Below, piece after piece: positions 1-8,609 of a DNA stretch of 64,000 bases. The position numbers and the translations under genes are program-made. The first letter of the stretch is position 1. Every line of letters starts with the position of its first letter. This DNA comes from Rossellomorea vietnamensis (lineage in GTDB: Bacteria > Bacillota > Bacilli > Bacillales > Bacillaceae_B): contig NZ_VTEI01000004.1 of NCBI RefSeq assembly GCF_008180415.1, positions 111,415 to 175,414 of the forward strand, read 5' to 3'. The notes under the pieces were generated by a model that ran no database searches, was not told the DNA's origin, and saw nothing but the letters and a program-made list of their open reading frames with translations.

Positions 1-192
1 GCCACAATTGGCGCGATGTCTCCAATGGTGCTTGGCGGTGCCGGATCTGCTCTGATCTCTAAAGGGCTGGCCATCACGGTCATCGGCGGTTTGACATCGT
101 CCACGATCTTAACATTGCTGATTGTACCAATTGTGTATGAGGTGCTTTCGAAATTGTTGAAGAAAAACCGTAAAGAAATCGAAGAGAATTAA
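1..192 (+). CDS. RND efflux transporter permease, C-terminal end (partial)
   Basis: Frame 1 is open from the window edge to a TAA at 190-192. The 63 residues are the last transmembrane segment and cytoplasmic tail of an AcrB/SwrC-type RND permease: the stretch GLAITVIGGLTSSTILTLLI followed by VPIVYEVL is the conserved end of TM12 in this family, and a lysine-rich tail closes it. Such proteins export drugs, surfactants or other amphiphiles across the membrane using the proton gradient. Only the end is visible, so substrate and subgroup cannot be judged. A strong terminator follows within 20 bases. Confidence 0.85.
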   Translation, partial: ATIGAMSPMVLGGAGSALISKGLAITVIGGLTSSTILTLLIVPIVYEVLSKLLKKNRKEIEEN

Positions 193-208
193 GGATAGAG
201 AAGATTGA

Positions 209-246
209 AGAACCCCCTTGGCACTTGTGGCTGAGGGGGTTTTTTG
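209..246 (+). terminator. Rho-independent terminator after the RND gene
   Basis: Stem AACCCCCT / GAGGGGGTT around a loop of about 16 bases, followed by six T. It starts 17 bases after the stop codon of the RND gene. Confidence 0.85.
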
Positions 247-352
247 CGAGGTGCAGAATGGTAAATTGCAGACCGAGTCACATGAATTTTATTGGGAAAG
301 GCTAGAAGGCGCGATTATCAATAAGCCTTTTTCAGTAAACAGGTAAGCAGAA

Positions 353-546
353 AAAAATAAGGGAAGAAAATGCCCTTATTTAGGGATTAGCATGAAAAAT
401 AGTGAAAATAGAGGAATGAATTTCCCTTATTTGCTTTAAAAGTGTGAAAATAGTGGATTTTTCATTGAATAAGGGAAAGTTTTTCCCTTATTTGTCCAGA
501 ATCGAGTTGTTATTTAAGTTTAAGGGAACAAATTTCCCTTATTTTG
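353..546. repeat. Four-palindrome intergenic element (AATAAGGGAA/TTCCCTTATT family), copy 1
   Basis: Four sites of the type AATAAGGGAA-n-TTCCCTTATT lie in a row. Measured at the first C of the CCC core (about 373, 424, 485, 536) they are 51, 61 and 51 bases apart. The same spacing recurs near 12.86, 44.0 and 50.3 kb, so this is a composite repeat and not random low complexity. It lies between the RND terminator and nhaC. The rest of 547-1073 shows no convincing gene; it holds an imperfect hairpin near 664-706. Confidence 0.75.
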
Positions 547-1073
547 AAATGTAATTATTGGTTACCTCAGCTAAGGGAGTTTCTAAATAGTTCAAGTCAT
601 TATAAATGGCAGGGAAGGTATCTCAAGGAAACATTTAAAGATAACAGAGAGCCGGCCATTTAAGGAGGACTGGTGAATGGTGCGGGGCTGCTCAGTCTCC
701 TTTTCGTGATTATTATAGGAAATAAACTGTCCTTCAATTCTATTCAGCGTTTAACTCCTTTGAAAAAAGAAATAGCTACCATATAACAGAAAAAAGGAGC
801 AATGGTGTGTATTATTACATTGAAAGCGATACCAACAACTGTGTATCCGTATAGAGGCGCGAAAATACCTATTTATCGTAATTTACTAATAATTCAATCT
901 ATAGTATTATTTTTATATAACTTATGACATCTTGGTATTATACGAAGGCACCTCAAACTCCTTCCTAATCCCTCAAAGGAACATACCAAACCATATTTGT
1001 AAAAAGTCTGTAATTGTCTTTTTTTCAAAAGGAGTCCTAAGATTATTATTTTAAAATAAAAAGGAGTGGTTGG

Positions 1074-2507
1074 TTGGACACCGATAATATTAAAACACCA
1101 TCTTTCATGTATGCAATGATAATGTTGATCTCAGCGATTGCGATCATTTCGGTCGGAATCCTCGTTTTCGATGCACCTATTCAAATTCTGATGTTTATTA
1201 GTATGCTTGTGCTGATTCCTTTCATGATGAGATTGGGATTCAGTTATAAACAAGTGGAAAAATCGATGATAAGATCGATGAGCAGGGCTTTGCAGCCGGG
1301 CTTGATTCTATTGACCGTCGGGATTTTAATAGGTGCATGGATCGCTTCAGGGACCGTACCTACCTTGATTTATTATGGAATTGAATCCGTTTCGCCAAAG
1401 TACTTTTTAGTGACGACACTGCTTTTCTGTTCTCTTGTGTCATTGGCGACCGGTACCTCATGGGGAACAATCGGTACGGCCGGAATTGCGATGATGGGGG
1501 TTGGCGCGAGTCTTGGCGTACCCGCTGGCTTAACGGCTGGGGCCATCATCAGTGGAGCTTATTTTGGGGATAAAATGTCTCCTCTTTCCGATTCGACTAA
1601 CCTGGCTCCGACTGTTACAGGAGGAGACTTATTTTCCCATATTAAACATATGCTGTGGACCACGGTTCCTGCCTATGTGATCACAGCGATTATATTCACT
1701 GTAGTCGGCTTGCAATACAATGCCGCTTCTACGGAGGAACAAAGTGTGGCGGCACTGACTTCTTATTTAGCTGAAACGTTTAATCTTGGTTTGGTTCCAA
1801 TGATTCCGATTGCCGTTCTAGTGACGTTATTGATGTTGAAAAAGCCGGCTATTCCATCTATCTTTCTTGCTTCAGCTGCCGGGGGCCTGGTGGCGGTCTT
1901 TTTCCAGGGATTCGGATTTGGAGAGACGATCGGAATTTTCTATAACGGCTATGCAGTGGAATCCGGGATTGAAGTCGTGGATAGTTTACTGCAGCGCGGC
2001 GGTTTGACAAGTATGCTTGCCCTCATTGCGTTGTTCCTGTTTGCCCTCGGACTTGGCGGGATGCTTGCTGATTCCAAAGTGCTGGAAGCATTGATTGCTT
2101 CATTTGCTGACAAGATTCAACATACAGGGCTCCTTGTATTTGTCACAGTGATTGTCAGTTATTTTACCCTTGCCATTGGCGGAGCGATTTACTTTTCAAC
2201 CGTGATGGGCGGTACTTTGATGAGACCGATTTTCGAAAGGCTGAACTTAAAACCTGAAAATCTTTCAAGGATCTTGGAGGATACCGGGACACAGGGAGGT
2301 GCTCTGGTTCCATGGACAGGGAGCGGTATTTACACAGCCGGAGTCCTTGGAGTCGCAACCCTGACTTACCTTCCATTCTGTTTCCTTGCACTCATCACAC
2401 CGCTGGTTACCCTTTTCTACGGTATCACCGGGCTGACGATGACAGAATATGAAAAACCGAGGAAAGATAGAAGAAACTCAGGTAAATTTGAAACGGTGGG
2501 AGCTTAA
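1074..2507 (+). CDS. nhaC: NhaC-family Na+/H+ antiporter
   Basis: A 477-residue polytopic membrane protein of the NhaC family, which exchanges Na+ (or in some members an organic acid such as malate/lactate) against protons. Landmarks: about eleven hydrophobic segments; the family signature GTSWGTIGTAG near residue 127; and the charged GDKMSPLSDSTNLAP motif near residue 165. The start is a TTG at 1074 with AAGGAG at 1061-1066, seven bases upstream. It seems to be a single-gene unit: long AT-rich leader, then the S-box leader of the next gene. The substrate (Na+ versus malate/lactate as in MleN) cannot be decided from sequence. Confidence 0.85.
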   Translation: MDTDNIKTPSFMYAMIMLISAIAIISVGILVFDAPIQILMFISMLVLIPFMMRLGFSYKQVEKSMIRSMSRALQPGLILLTVGILIGAWIASGTVPTLIYYGIESVSPKYFLVTTLLFCSLVSLATGTSWGTIGTAGIAMMGVGASLGVPAGLTAGAIISGAYFGDKMSPLSDSTNLAPTVTGGDLFSHIKHMLWTTVPAYVITAIIFTVVGLQYNAASTEEQSVAALTSYLAETFNLGLVPMIPIAVLVTLLMLKKPAIPSIFLASAAGGLVAVFFQGFGFGETIGIFYNGYAVESGIEVVDSLLQRGGLTSMLALIALFLFALGLGGMLADSKVLEALIASFADKIQHTGLLVFVTVIVSYFTLAIGGAIYFSTVMGGTLMRPIFERLNLKPENLSRILEDTGTQGGALVPWTGSGIYTAGVLGVATLTYLPFCFLALITPLVTLFYGITGLTMTEYEKPRKDRRNSGKFETVGA

Positions 2508-2611
2508 CGGAAGAGAAAGTATCTAGTCAAAAAACAGTTAATTTAAAATATTCACAGTTGACAATTTATTGATCCGGGTTTATAGTGATTCTAATAACTT
2601 AATAGTATCCA

Positions 2612-2722
2612 ATTTTTTCTTATCCAGAGAGGTGGAGGGACTGGCCCTTTGATACCTCGGCAGCGGACTTTTTAGTACTGTGCCAATTCCAGTAGCGTAA
2701 TGCTAGCAGATAAGAAGAGAAG
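2612..2722 (+). promoter_or_regulatory. SAM riboswitch (S-box leader), aptamer
   Basis: The stretch CTTATCCAGAGAGGTGGAGG, then GGACTGGCCC, GATACCTCGGCA, GTGCCAATTCC, GCTAGCAGATAAG, is the conserved S-box core in the right order, with the 5' CTTATC and 3' GATAAG strands closing helix P1. The 3' strand plus following AAGAGAAGG (about 2711-2722) can also pair with the CTCTTCTTA of the terminator stem, giving the usual antiterminator/terminator switch. SAM binding should therefore stop transcription of the downstream methyltransferase gene. Confidence 0.93.
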
Positions 2723-2743
2723 GTCTTTTAAATTCGTTTATTG

Positions 2744-2777
2744 CCCCCTCTTCTTATTTTGAGAAGAGGGGGTTTTT
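2744..2777 (+). terminator. Riboswitch-controlled intrinsic terminator
   Basis: Perfect 11-bp stem CCCCCTCTTCT / AGAAGAGGGGG around a 7-base loop, followed by five T. Its 5' arm competes with the antiterminator described for the S-box leader. Confidence 0.9.
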
Positions 2778-2851
2778 GTATTACATAAATAGCACCGTAA
2801 TTTTAACGGGACACCGGATGCAACGAAAAAAATGAAAAGGATGGGATTTAT

Positions 2852-3955
2852 ATGACAAAAACATTGATTCGAGCACCATTCAGAGCTGATCACGTAGGGA
2901 GCCTGCTGCGCCCGGACAGGATTCACCGCGCAAGGAAGGAGTTTCAGGGCGGAACCCTTTCTTCAGAAGAACTTCATGCAATTGAAACAGAAGAGATCAA
3001 AAGAATTGTAGATAAGCAGATTGAAGTGGGCTTGAAAGCCGTGACAGATGGGGAATTCCGCCGCAGGTTCTGGCATACTGATTTCCTTGAGCATTTAAAC
3101 GGAGTGGAGGGATATGTTCCCGAGCAGGGCTTCCAGTTTAAAGGCGAGGAAACGGAACGATACGACGTTCGTGTGATCGGGAAAATTTCTTTTAATCAAG
3201 AGCACCCGCATATAAAGGACTTCGTTGAATTCAAGGAAATCGTCGGAGACCGGGCCGTTGCTAAGCAGACGATACCGAGTCCGAACCAGTTGTTCAATGC
3301 CGGCATTCGAAATCCAGAGATATATCCCGACTTAGAAGATTATACGAAAGATGTGATCCAAACTTACCGTGAGGCCCTCCAAGCCTTTTATGATGCTGGG
3401 TGCCGCTACTTGCAGTTTGACGATGTCTACATTGCCGGCCTGAATGCTCCGGAAATTCCATTCAATGACAGCGGTTATTCCCGGCAGGAGCTGATCGACT
3501 TAGCGCTGCATGTGGTGAACAGCGTATTGGAGGATAAACCGGAAGATCTAATAATTACGACCCATCTCTGCAGGGGGAACTATCGCTCCAAGTGGGCATT
3601 CGAAGGCAGTTACGCTAAAATTGCTCCGACCCTTTTTGCCAAAGAGAACGTGAACGGATTCTTTCTGGAATATGATGATGACCGTTCCGGCGATTTCCAG
3701 CCGTTGGAGCATATTCCGAGTGGCGGCCCGCAGGTTGTGCTGGGCGTATTCACATCCAAGCACGGTACCTTGGAAGATAAGGAAAATATCAAGGCGCGAG
3801 TGGAAGAAGCCACACAATTTGTACCACTGGAACAGCTGTGTATCAGCCCGCAATGCGGCTTTGCTTCCACGCATCACGGCAATATTTTGACTGAGGAAGA
3901 GCAGTGGGCGAAGCTGAAGTATATTGTGGAGGTTTCTAAAGAAATTTGGGGATGA
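2852..3955 (+). CDS. Cobalamin-independent methionine synthase-like methyltransferase (YxjG/YxjH type)
   Basis: A 367-residue protein corresponding to the C-terminal catalytic barrel of MetE, the family of B. subtilis YxjG/YxjH. Seen: ADHVGSLLRP at the N-terminus, VTDGEFRR near residue 65, THLCRGNYRSKWAFEGSY near 238 (zinc/substrate-binding His-x-Cys) and CISPQCGFAS near 334 (Cys ligand). The large N-terminal domain of full-length MetE is absent, as in YxjG/H. Control by an S-box riboswitch directly upstream ties it to methionine or S-methyl recycling. The precise methyl donor is not known from sequence. AAAGGATG lies upstream of the ATG. Confidence 0.9.
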   Translation: MTKTLIRAPFRADHVGSLLRPDRIHRARKEFQGGTLSSEELHAIETEEIKRIVDKQIEVGLKAVTDGEFRRRFWHTDFLEHLNGVEGYVPEQGFQFKGEETERYDVRVIGKISFNQEHPHIKDFVEFKEIVGDRAVAKQTIPSPNQLFNAGIRNPEIYPDLEDYTKDVIQTYREALQAFYDAGCRYLQFDDVYIAGLNAPEIPFNDSGYSRQELIDLALHVVNSVLEDKPEDLIITTHLCRGNYRSKWAFEGSYAKIAPTLFAKENVNGFFLEYDDDRSGDFQPLEHIPSGGPQVVLGVFTSKHGTLEDKENIKARVEEATQFVPLEQLCISPQCGFASTHHGNILTEEEQWAKLKYIVEVSKEIWG

Positions 3956-4310
3956 GGACTTCCGGTTTTTAAGGAATCCTGCTATCCGAGGTGAAAAGGG
4001 TACTTATGGTTAACATCGGGGACAGAGTGCCCCTCCTTTTACCCATCTAAGATAAAAATACATCTTGAAAAAATGATGCCTTTTCGCAACTATAAACTTC
4101 AATAGTTTTGACCATGCCAATGGCTAAAAGGGTTGATGGGAATGAAAAGAAAATCTTAGAAAGTGCATCTTTGTAAAATAGAAAGACGGCTAATGAACAA
4201 ATTGCTAAGACGAAGAGTCCTAATAGAAAGAGTGGAAAAAACTATGGAAAGCGGCAGCGTGAAAAATAGGGAAAAACAAATTCTATTATGACTACAGGAA
4301 TATTCAGTGT
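3956..4310. other. Intergenic stretch without a supported gene
   Basis: AT-rich spacer after the methyltransferase. It holds a short GGGG-ACAGAGTG-CCCC hairpin with T-rich tail near 4018-4040, and small open frames on both strands that lack ribosome binding sites or recognisable protein sequence. Confidence 0.5.
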
Positions 4311-4352
4311 AAAGGCAGGAACAAGGGGAAGCCATCTTGTTCCTGTCTTTTG
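4311..4352 (+). terminator. Strong hairpin terminator
   Basis: AAGGCAGGAACAAG and CTTGTTCCTGTCTTTT pair over about 12 bp with a 10-base loop and a T-rich 3' flank. Confidence 0.7.
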
Positions 4353-4462
4353 TTTTATGCCTATTGAAATTAGTGCTATTATGATGAGTAAATGGGGGAG
4401 TAAAGGGCCTCGACCCTGGGACAATGTACCTGTCCCTCCGTCCCGCAGGAAGGTGAATTATA

Positions 4463-5703
4463 TTGAAAATGAGTGAAAATACCAAAATCACTGTGACGCC
4501 TGATTACCCTTCTTATCTAGTAGAAAACTTCAGAACCTATTTAAACTACCTATTGACACATACTATTAAATTAACGAGAAGAAGCGCTTATTTTACGAAG
4601 AAAGATCTGCTTTCCCTCCATTCTCAGATGAAGGGAGAATGGAGGGAGGTTCCCAATCATGCTGCACAGGCGGATTACCCTATTCTTCATTTGTTTTACG
4701 AGCTTTCGAGGGTTCTTAGTTTTATAAAGGTTCGTCGTACTTCGTCCACGGCGGCTGCTATCATCCAAACGGACCGGATTGAGGATTTTATGAAACTGAC
4801 AGCTGCCGAGCAGTATCTCTCTTTGCTTGAGGCATTCTGGATGGAAGCGGATTGGGATGAGCTTCAAGGTGAAAAGAGGGGAAAAGCGTTCTTTGCAATT
4901 CATTCTTTATTTGAGGAATTAGAGCGGTTTCCGGCAAATGAAGTGATTCAACTGAAACATCATCCGGAAATACTGGATAGTGTGAGGGAGTTTGGATCTT
5001 TTCTCCATACTTTAGTTACTTTTGATTTTGGGAAGTCAGGATAAATGAAGAGAAATCAAGTGAGCTTACTTTCGCTGAATCCATTGAATTAACACCTTTT
5101 TTCAAGAAGATACAGCATGTTCTAAGCGACACGTATGAAATGTACTCAGATCCCAGGGAAGAACAGGCCTTTGCTGCAATGGAAGAACTTTTCGGGCTGC
5201 CAGGCGGATTGGACGAAGAAGAGGAATATGAAGAGCCTGCAGAATCTCTTACTGCCTTATTACTTCCATATTTTTCGGAGGAGGAAGTACGAACGACTTT
5301 TTAAAAAAAGGAGCCTGCCTGTGAAAGTGGAAACTACCTTTTCAAAGTGAGTGAGGGTTCTTCTTCCTGGATAAGTCTCATACTCTCCAGTTCTCATACC
5401 TTGTTGGACTTAAATGATTCTATTCAGAAATATTTTGATTTACATGATGACCATTTTTACGCCTTTTATATGGATGGTAAAAAGTTTGGCAAACACTTCT
5501 ATAATGCTCCGACGAATCCTGCTGGCCCCTATGTCAATGAAGTGCAGATCGGGAGTTTGGATTTATATGAAGGTCAGACGTTCCTCTATCTATACGACTT
5601 CATGGCAGAATGGGGGTTTCGTATTCAGTTACTGAAGATCATTGAAGAAGAAGAGGCTGCAGACCCCTTGTTGAAAGAAAAGTTCATGGAGGATTCAGAG
5701 TGA
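4463..5703 (+). pseudogene. Broken pRiA4b ORF-3-like (IS1096 passenger-type) protein gene
   Basis: Three open segments form one former gene of about 410 codons. Segment 1 (TTG 4463, AGGAAGGTG upstream, to TAA 5042-5044) gives 193 residues. From 5044 a different frame continues with NEEKSSELTF to a TAA at about 5302 (EVRTTF-stop). The same frame then carries on with KKEPACESGNYLFKVSEG to 5703. The last part, with SHTLLDLNDSIQKYF, DDHFYAFYMDG and EGQTFLYLYDFMAEW, is a typical PRiA4_ORF3 domain (IS1096 TnpR-family passenger). So one frameshift near 5030-5043 and one in-frame nonsense codon in an A-rich run separate the N-terminal part from the domain. The function of the family is unknown. Sequencing errors could mimic one lesion, less easily two. 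Confidence 0.8.
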
Positions 5704-5761
5704 TTGAAGTAATAATGGAAACCAATAGTTAGATAGAAATTTGTAAGGTGAGGTCAGGCCT

Positions 5762-7438
5762 ATGAATCTGAATAATTTTAAAAAAATTGTAAATAAGAAA
5801 ATCCTGGAGAGAGGACACGACTATTACTTGGAGGGTAATATTACTGAGGTTTTTAAGAAGAGAGAGAATGAATATCTTTTCTTGATCGAAGGAACTTACA
5901 ATTATGAAGTAGTGGTTAAATTGGATGAAGCTGGAGAAATCATTGACTCTCGGTGTGATTGTCCATATGACTTTGGCCCGGTTTGTAAACATGAGGCGGC
6001 TGCTTACTTTGAGCTGTATGAAATCATTTATGAGCACCCAGAGAGGGAAGTGGGATTGACCAGGGCCGAAGATCCTTCAACCATCCAGGACATACTGAGA
6101 AATTTATCAAAAGAAGAATTGATTTCTATCATTATGGATATAACCAACACGGATGAAGTTTTGGCAAACACTCTAATGATGAAATACTCTCATGGAGACA
6201 GTGAACTGGAGTCCTGTCAAAAACTGATTGATGAAATTGTGAGGAAATATACTGGCCATAATGCACTGATTGCTTATCGTGATACTGCTTCTTTTACAAG
6301 TGAGCTGGAAACTATCCTGCATAAAGCAAGGAATACGGAGGACCTTTCTCTGGCATCCGATATTTCCTTGCTTCTTCTTGAGGAAGCGGTATATTCGTTT
6401 CAATATGCGGATGATTCAAGTGGAGATATTGGACATCTCGTCGGGCAGACTTTGAAAACGATAGAGGAAATTGCAATGGAATCAAAGGGGAGCGCGTGCT
6501 GGGAGGAAGTTTTTCTTAAGCTGTTAACTTTTTCAAAGAGTGAAGTTTTTGATGGATGGGAAGACTACAGGGTTGATTTATTAACTATTTGTTTACTAGC
6601 TGCTGATGAGGAAGCTTATAGAGAAAACCTGAGAAGTGCCATTGAGTCTTTGCTAAAAAGAGATTGGGATGATGACTATTCGAAGTATGCGAACGAAAGC
6701 TTGCTTCAATTACTTTACGATGTGATTGAGCAGTACGGCACGAAAGAAGAAGCCGCACAGTTTGTAAACGACCATCTGCAATTTTCTTCCTTCCGAAAAC
6801 GGTTGCTCAACAACTATCTTGAAAAACAGGACTACCAAAAGGTCATTGAAATTGCTCTTGATGGAGAGGAACAGGATCAAGAGCTGCTGGGACTATTGAT
6901 TAAATGGAAGAATTTCCGGTACAAAGCTTATCAATCTCTTGGATTGAGACAAGAGCAGCAAATGCTGGCTAAAGAGCTGTTTTTAAAAGGAGACTTTGAT
7001 TACTATTATGATTTAAAAGATTTGTCAGAGAGTCATGATCTATTCTATGAAGAGCTAAAGCAAGAGTTGAAAAGTGCAAAAGGGCGGTATGATAACCACT
7101 TATTCTTGAAACTGCTAGAAGTAGAAGATGATCAGGAAGAGTTAATGAAATTCATTAGAGAAAACACTGCCCACATTGAAAAGTACGCCGGCAAGCTGGC
7201 TGCACACTATGAAAAAGAAGTTCTTGAAATCTATAGGAATTATATATTTGCAGAAGCAAGGCTTGCCTCCAACCGCAGCCATTATCGGGAAATTTGCAGA
7301 AAACTCAAGCGTTATGAGGGGATTGCAGGTAAGCAGAAACAGAAGGCAATCGTCGATGAATTGATGAAGCTGCAAAAGAGGAAACCGGCTTTTATAGACG
7401 AGTTGGGGAGTTTGCTCTCAAGTAAGAAAAAGGTGTGA
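5762..7438 (+). CDS. SWIM zinc-finger domain protein
   Basis: A 558-residue soluble protein. The N-terminal SWIM motif is intact: C65-x-C67 ... C75-x-H77 in the context SRCDCPYDFGPVCKHEAAAY, preceded by the usual FKKIVNKKILERGHDYYLEG and a beta-rich stretch. SWIM fingers bind DNA or protein and occur in proteins linked to chromatin remodellers and repair. The remaining 480 residues are helical and acidic, with TPR-like spacing (for example RKRLLNNYLEKQDYQKVIEI), and have no catalytic motif that I recognise. ATG 5762 with AAGGTGAGG upstream. It lies just after the broken pRiA4b-type gene, with which it may once have been co-transcribed. Confidence 0.85.
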   Translation: MNLNNFKKIVNKKILERGHDYYLEGNITEVFKKRENEYLFLIEGTYNYEVVVKLDEAGEIIDSRCDCPYDFGPVCKHEAAAYFELYEIIYEHPEREVGLTRAEDPSTIQDILRNLSKEELISIIMDITNTDEVLANTLMMKYSHGDSELESCQKLIDEIVRKYTGHNALIAYRDTASFTSELETILHKARNTEDLSLASDISLLLLEEAVYSFQYADDSSGDIGHLVGQTLKTIEEIAMESKGSACWEEVFLKLLTFSKSEVFDGWEDYRVDLLTICLLAADEEAYRENLRSAIESLLKRDWDDDYSKYANESLLQLLYDVIEQYGTKEEAAQFVNDHLQFSSFRKRLLNNYLEKQDYQKVIEIALDGEEQDQELLGLLIKWKNFRYKAYQSLGLRQEQQMLAKELFLKGDFDYYYDLKDLSESHDLFYEELKQELKSAKGRYDNHLFLKLLEVEDDQEELMKFIRENTAHIEKYAGKLAAHYEKEVLEIYRNYIFAEARLASNRSHYREICRKLKRYEGIAGKQKQKAIVDELMKLQKRKPAFIDELGSLLSSKKKV

Positions 7439-7517
7439 AGGGAAATGGTGAAATAAAAATGAAGCGGCGTGGATCGAAGAAAAAAAGAGATGCCGTCTTA
7501 ATGAGGCAGATATCAGA

Positions 7518-7721
7518 ATGGCGAAGGAGCTGGGAATGACTCCAAAGAGCTTGATAAAGAATATCCCATCGGCAAATCAGCAGTGGAAAGCACCTGTTAA
7601 GATATGGGTCAGGGACCTGTACGAGGGGAAGTTTGGAAAAGTATTAGGAACTGATGATTCCTCGGGTAAACGAAAGACCGGGGCCAGCCGTATACTTGAT
7701 GATGATGATTTGCCTTTTTGA
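7518..7721 (+). CDS. Small conserved protein, probably frameshifted near its start
   Basis: The readable 67 residues begin MAKELGMTPKSLIKN and end in an acidic DDDDLPF. There is no ribosome binding site before ATG 7518. The same frame continues upstream as NEAAWIEEKKRCRLNEADIR without a start codon, to a TGA at 7449. If T7454 is removed, ATG 7445 reads MVKKNEAAWIEEKKRC and joins this frame. The recurring WKxPVxxWxxxLYxxKFG pattern resembles a short Bacillus family of unknown function that I recall but cannot name. So this is either a recent one-base frameshift, a sequence error, or a gene using a non-standard start. It follows the SWIM gene by a few bases. Confidence 0.55.
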   Translation: MAKELGMTPKSLIKNIPSANQQWKAPVKIWVRDLYEGKFGKVLGTDDSSGKRKTGASRILDDDDLPF

Positions 7722-7774
7722 TAATACAGGAATTATTTTAGAGGTTACAGGGCCGCTGGAAGATGAGGTTCGGC

Positions 7775-8300
7775 TTTACAGCATCAACGGTGGGGGTGCT
7801 GATGCTGTATAAGTGAGGTTTAAACGGCATCAAAGGTAGGTGTTTGTTAGTTTGATGCTGTATAAGTGGTGTTTAAACAGCATCAACTGTAGGGATTTGT
7901 GGATTTAATGCTGTATAAGTGTGGGTTAAACAGCATCAAGTAGAGGGATTTGTGGATTTGATGTGGTATTAGTGTGGTTTGAGCAGCATCAAGTAGAGGG
8001 ATTTGTGGATTTGATGTGGTATAAGTGTGGTTTAAGCAGCATCAAGTAGAGGGGTGTATAGGTTTGATGGTGTATAAGTGTGGTTTAAGCAGCATCAAGT
8101 AGAGGGGTGTATAGGTTTGATGCTGTATAAGAGGGGTTTAAGCAGCATCACGTATAGTGGTTTATTGGTTTGATGTAGTATAAAAGGGCTTTAAGCAGCA
8201 TCAAGTAGAGGGATTTATTGGTTTGATGCAGTATAAGTAAGGTTTAAACAGCATCAGCTATCCAGAGCTTTAACTTTCATGCGGTATAAAACGAGGTGTA
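7775..8300. repeat. 53-bp tandem array with GATGCTGT/ACAGCATC inverted repeats
   Basis: About ten units with a 53-base period (GATGCTG starts at 7801 and 7854, and its variant at 7907). Each unit has the arms GATGCTGT and ACAGCATC around about 15 bases (ATAAGTGNGGTTTAA), then a spacer CAAGTAGAGGGATTTGTGGATTT. Later units vary by point changes, mostly in the left arm and spacer, and the last is degenerate. No open frame in it looks protein-like. It fills the space between the small gene and the peptide gene promoter. Confidence 0.9.
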
Positions 8301-8336
8301 ACCACCCTAAAAGCGTACCCCTCCCACAATCCCAGG

Positions 8337-8365
8337 TTGTCGAGCCAGCAAAAGAGCTATATAAT
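8337..8365 (+). promoter_or_regulatory. SigA-type promoter of the 40-residue peptide gene
   Basis: TTGTCG (8337-8342), 17 bases, TATAAT (8360-8365). It sits 32 bases before a strong ribosome binding site. Confidence 0.75.
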
Positions 8366-8397
8366 AAAGGTATCTTAAACATAAAGGAGGGAATATC

Positions 8398-8520
8398 ATG
8401 AAATCGTTTATTGTAGACGTCAAAGCAGAGAAAAAATATCTTGTGTTTATGATGTCTATTTTTGGATTCTCGGCTGCCAACGGGACAGGTCTGTCCTTTT
8501 TCAGCGGAAATTCCAACTGA
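8398..8520 (+). CDS. 40-residue hydrophobic peptide of unknown function
   Basis: ATG 8398 has an excellent AAAGGAGGG site at 8383-8391 and its own -35/-10 promoter. An intrinsic terminator follows the stop by 30 bases. The peptide begins MKSFIVDVKAEKKYLVF with a basic patch, then has a short hydrophobic part and a glycine/serine/asparagine-rich end, SAANGTGLSFFSGNSN. No cysteine is present. I do not recognise the family. Size, strong signals and the adjacent MFS transporter suggest a secreted or membrane-active peptide, but that is inference. There is no biosynthetic enzyme nearby. Confidence 0.65.
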   Translation: MKSFIVDVKAEKKYLVFMMSIFGFSAANGTGLSFFSGNSN

Positions 8521-8550
8521 ACGATCGCATGATTTCCTGAAGATATTTAC

Positions 8551-8580
8551 AGCCGCAGGGGATCTCCCTGTGGTTTTTTA
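8551..8580 (+). terminator. Terminator of the small peptide gene
   Basis: CCGCAGGG / CCCTGTGG stem (8553-8573) around a short loop, then six T. It separates the peptide gene from the MFS gene. Confidence 0.85.
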
Positions 8581-8609
8581 CTTTTGTGTTTAAGAGAGGA
8601 CTTTTTATT

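Noticed and set aside
4156..4491. 111-codon minus-strand frame
   Set aside because: Overlaps the terminator and the start of the broken pRiA4b-type gene; composition unlike a protein.
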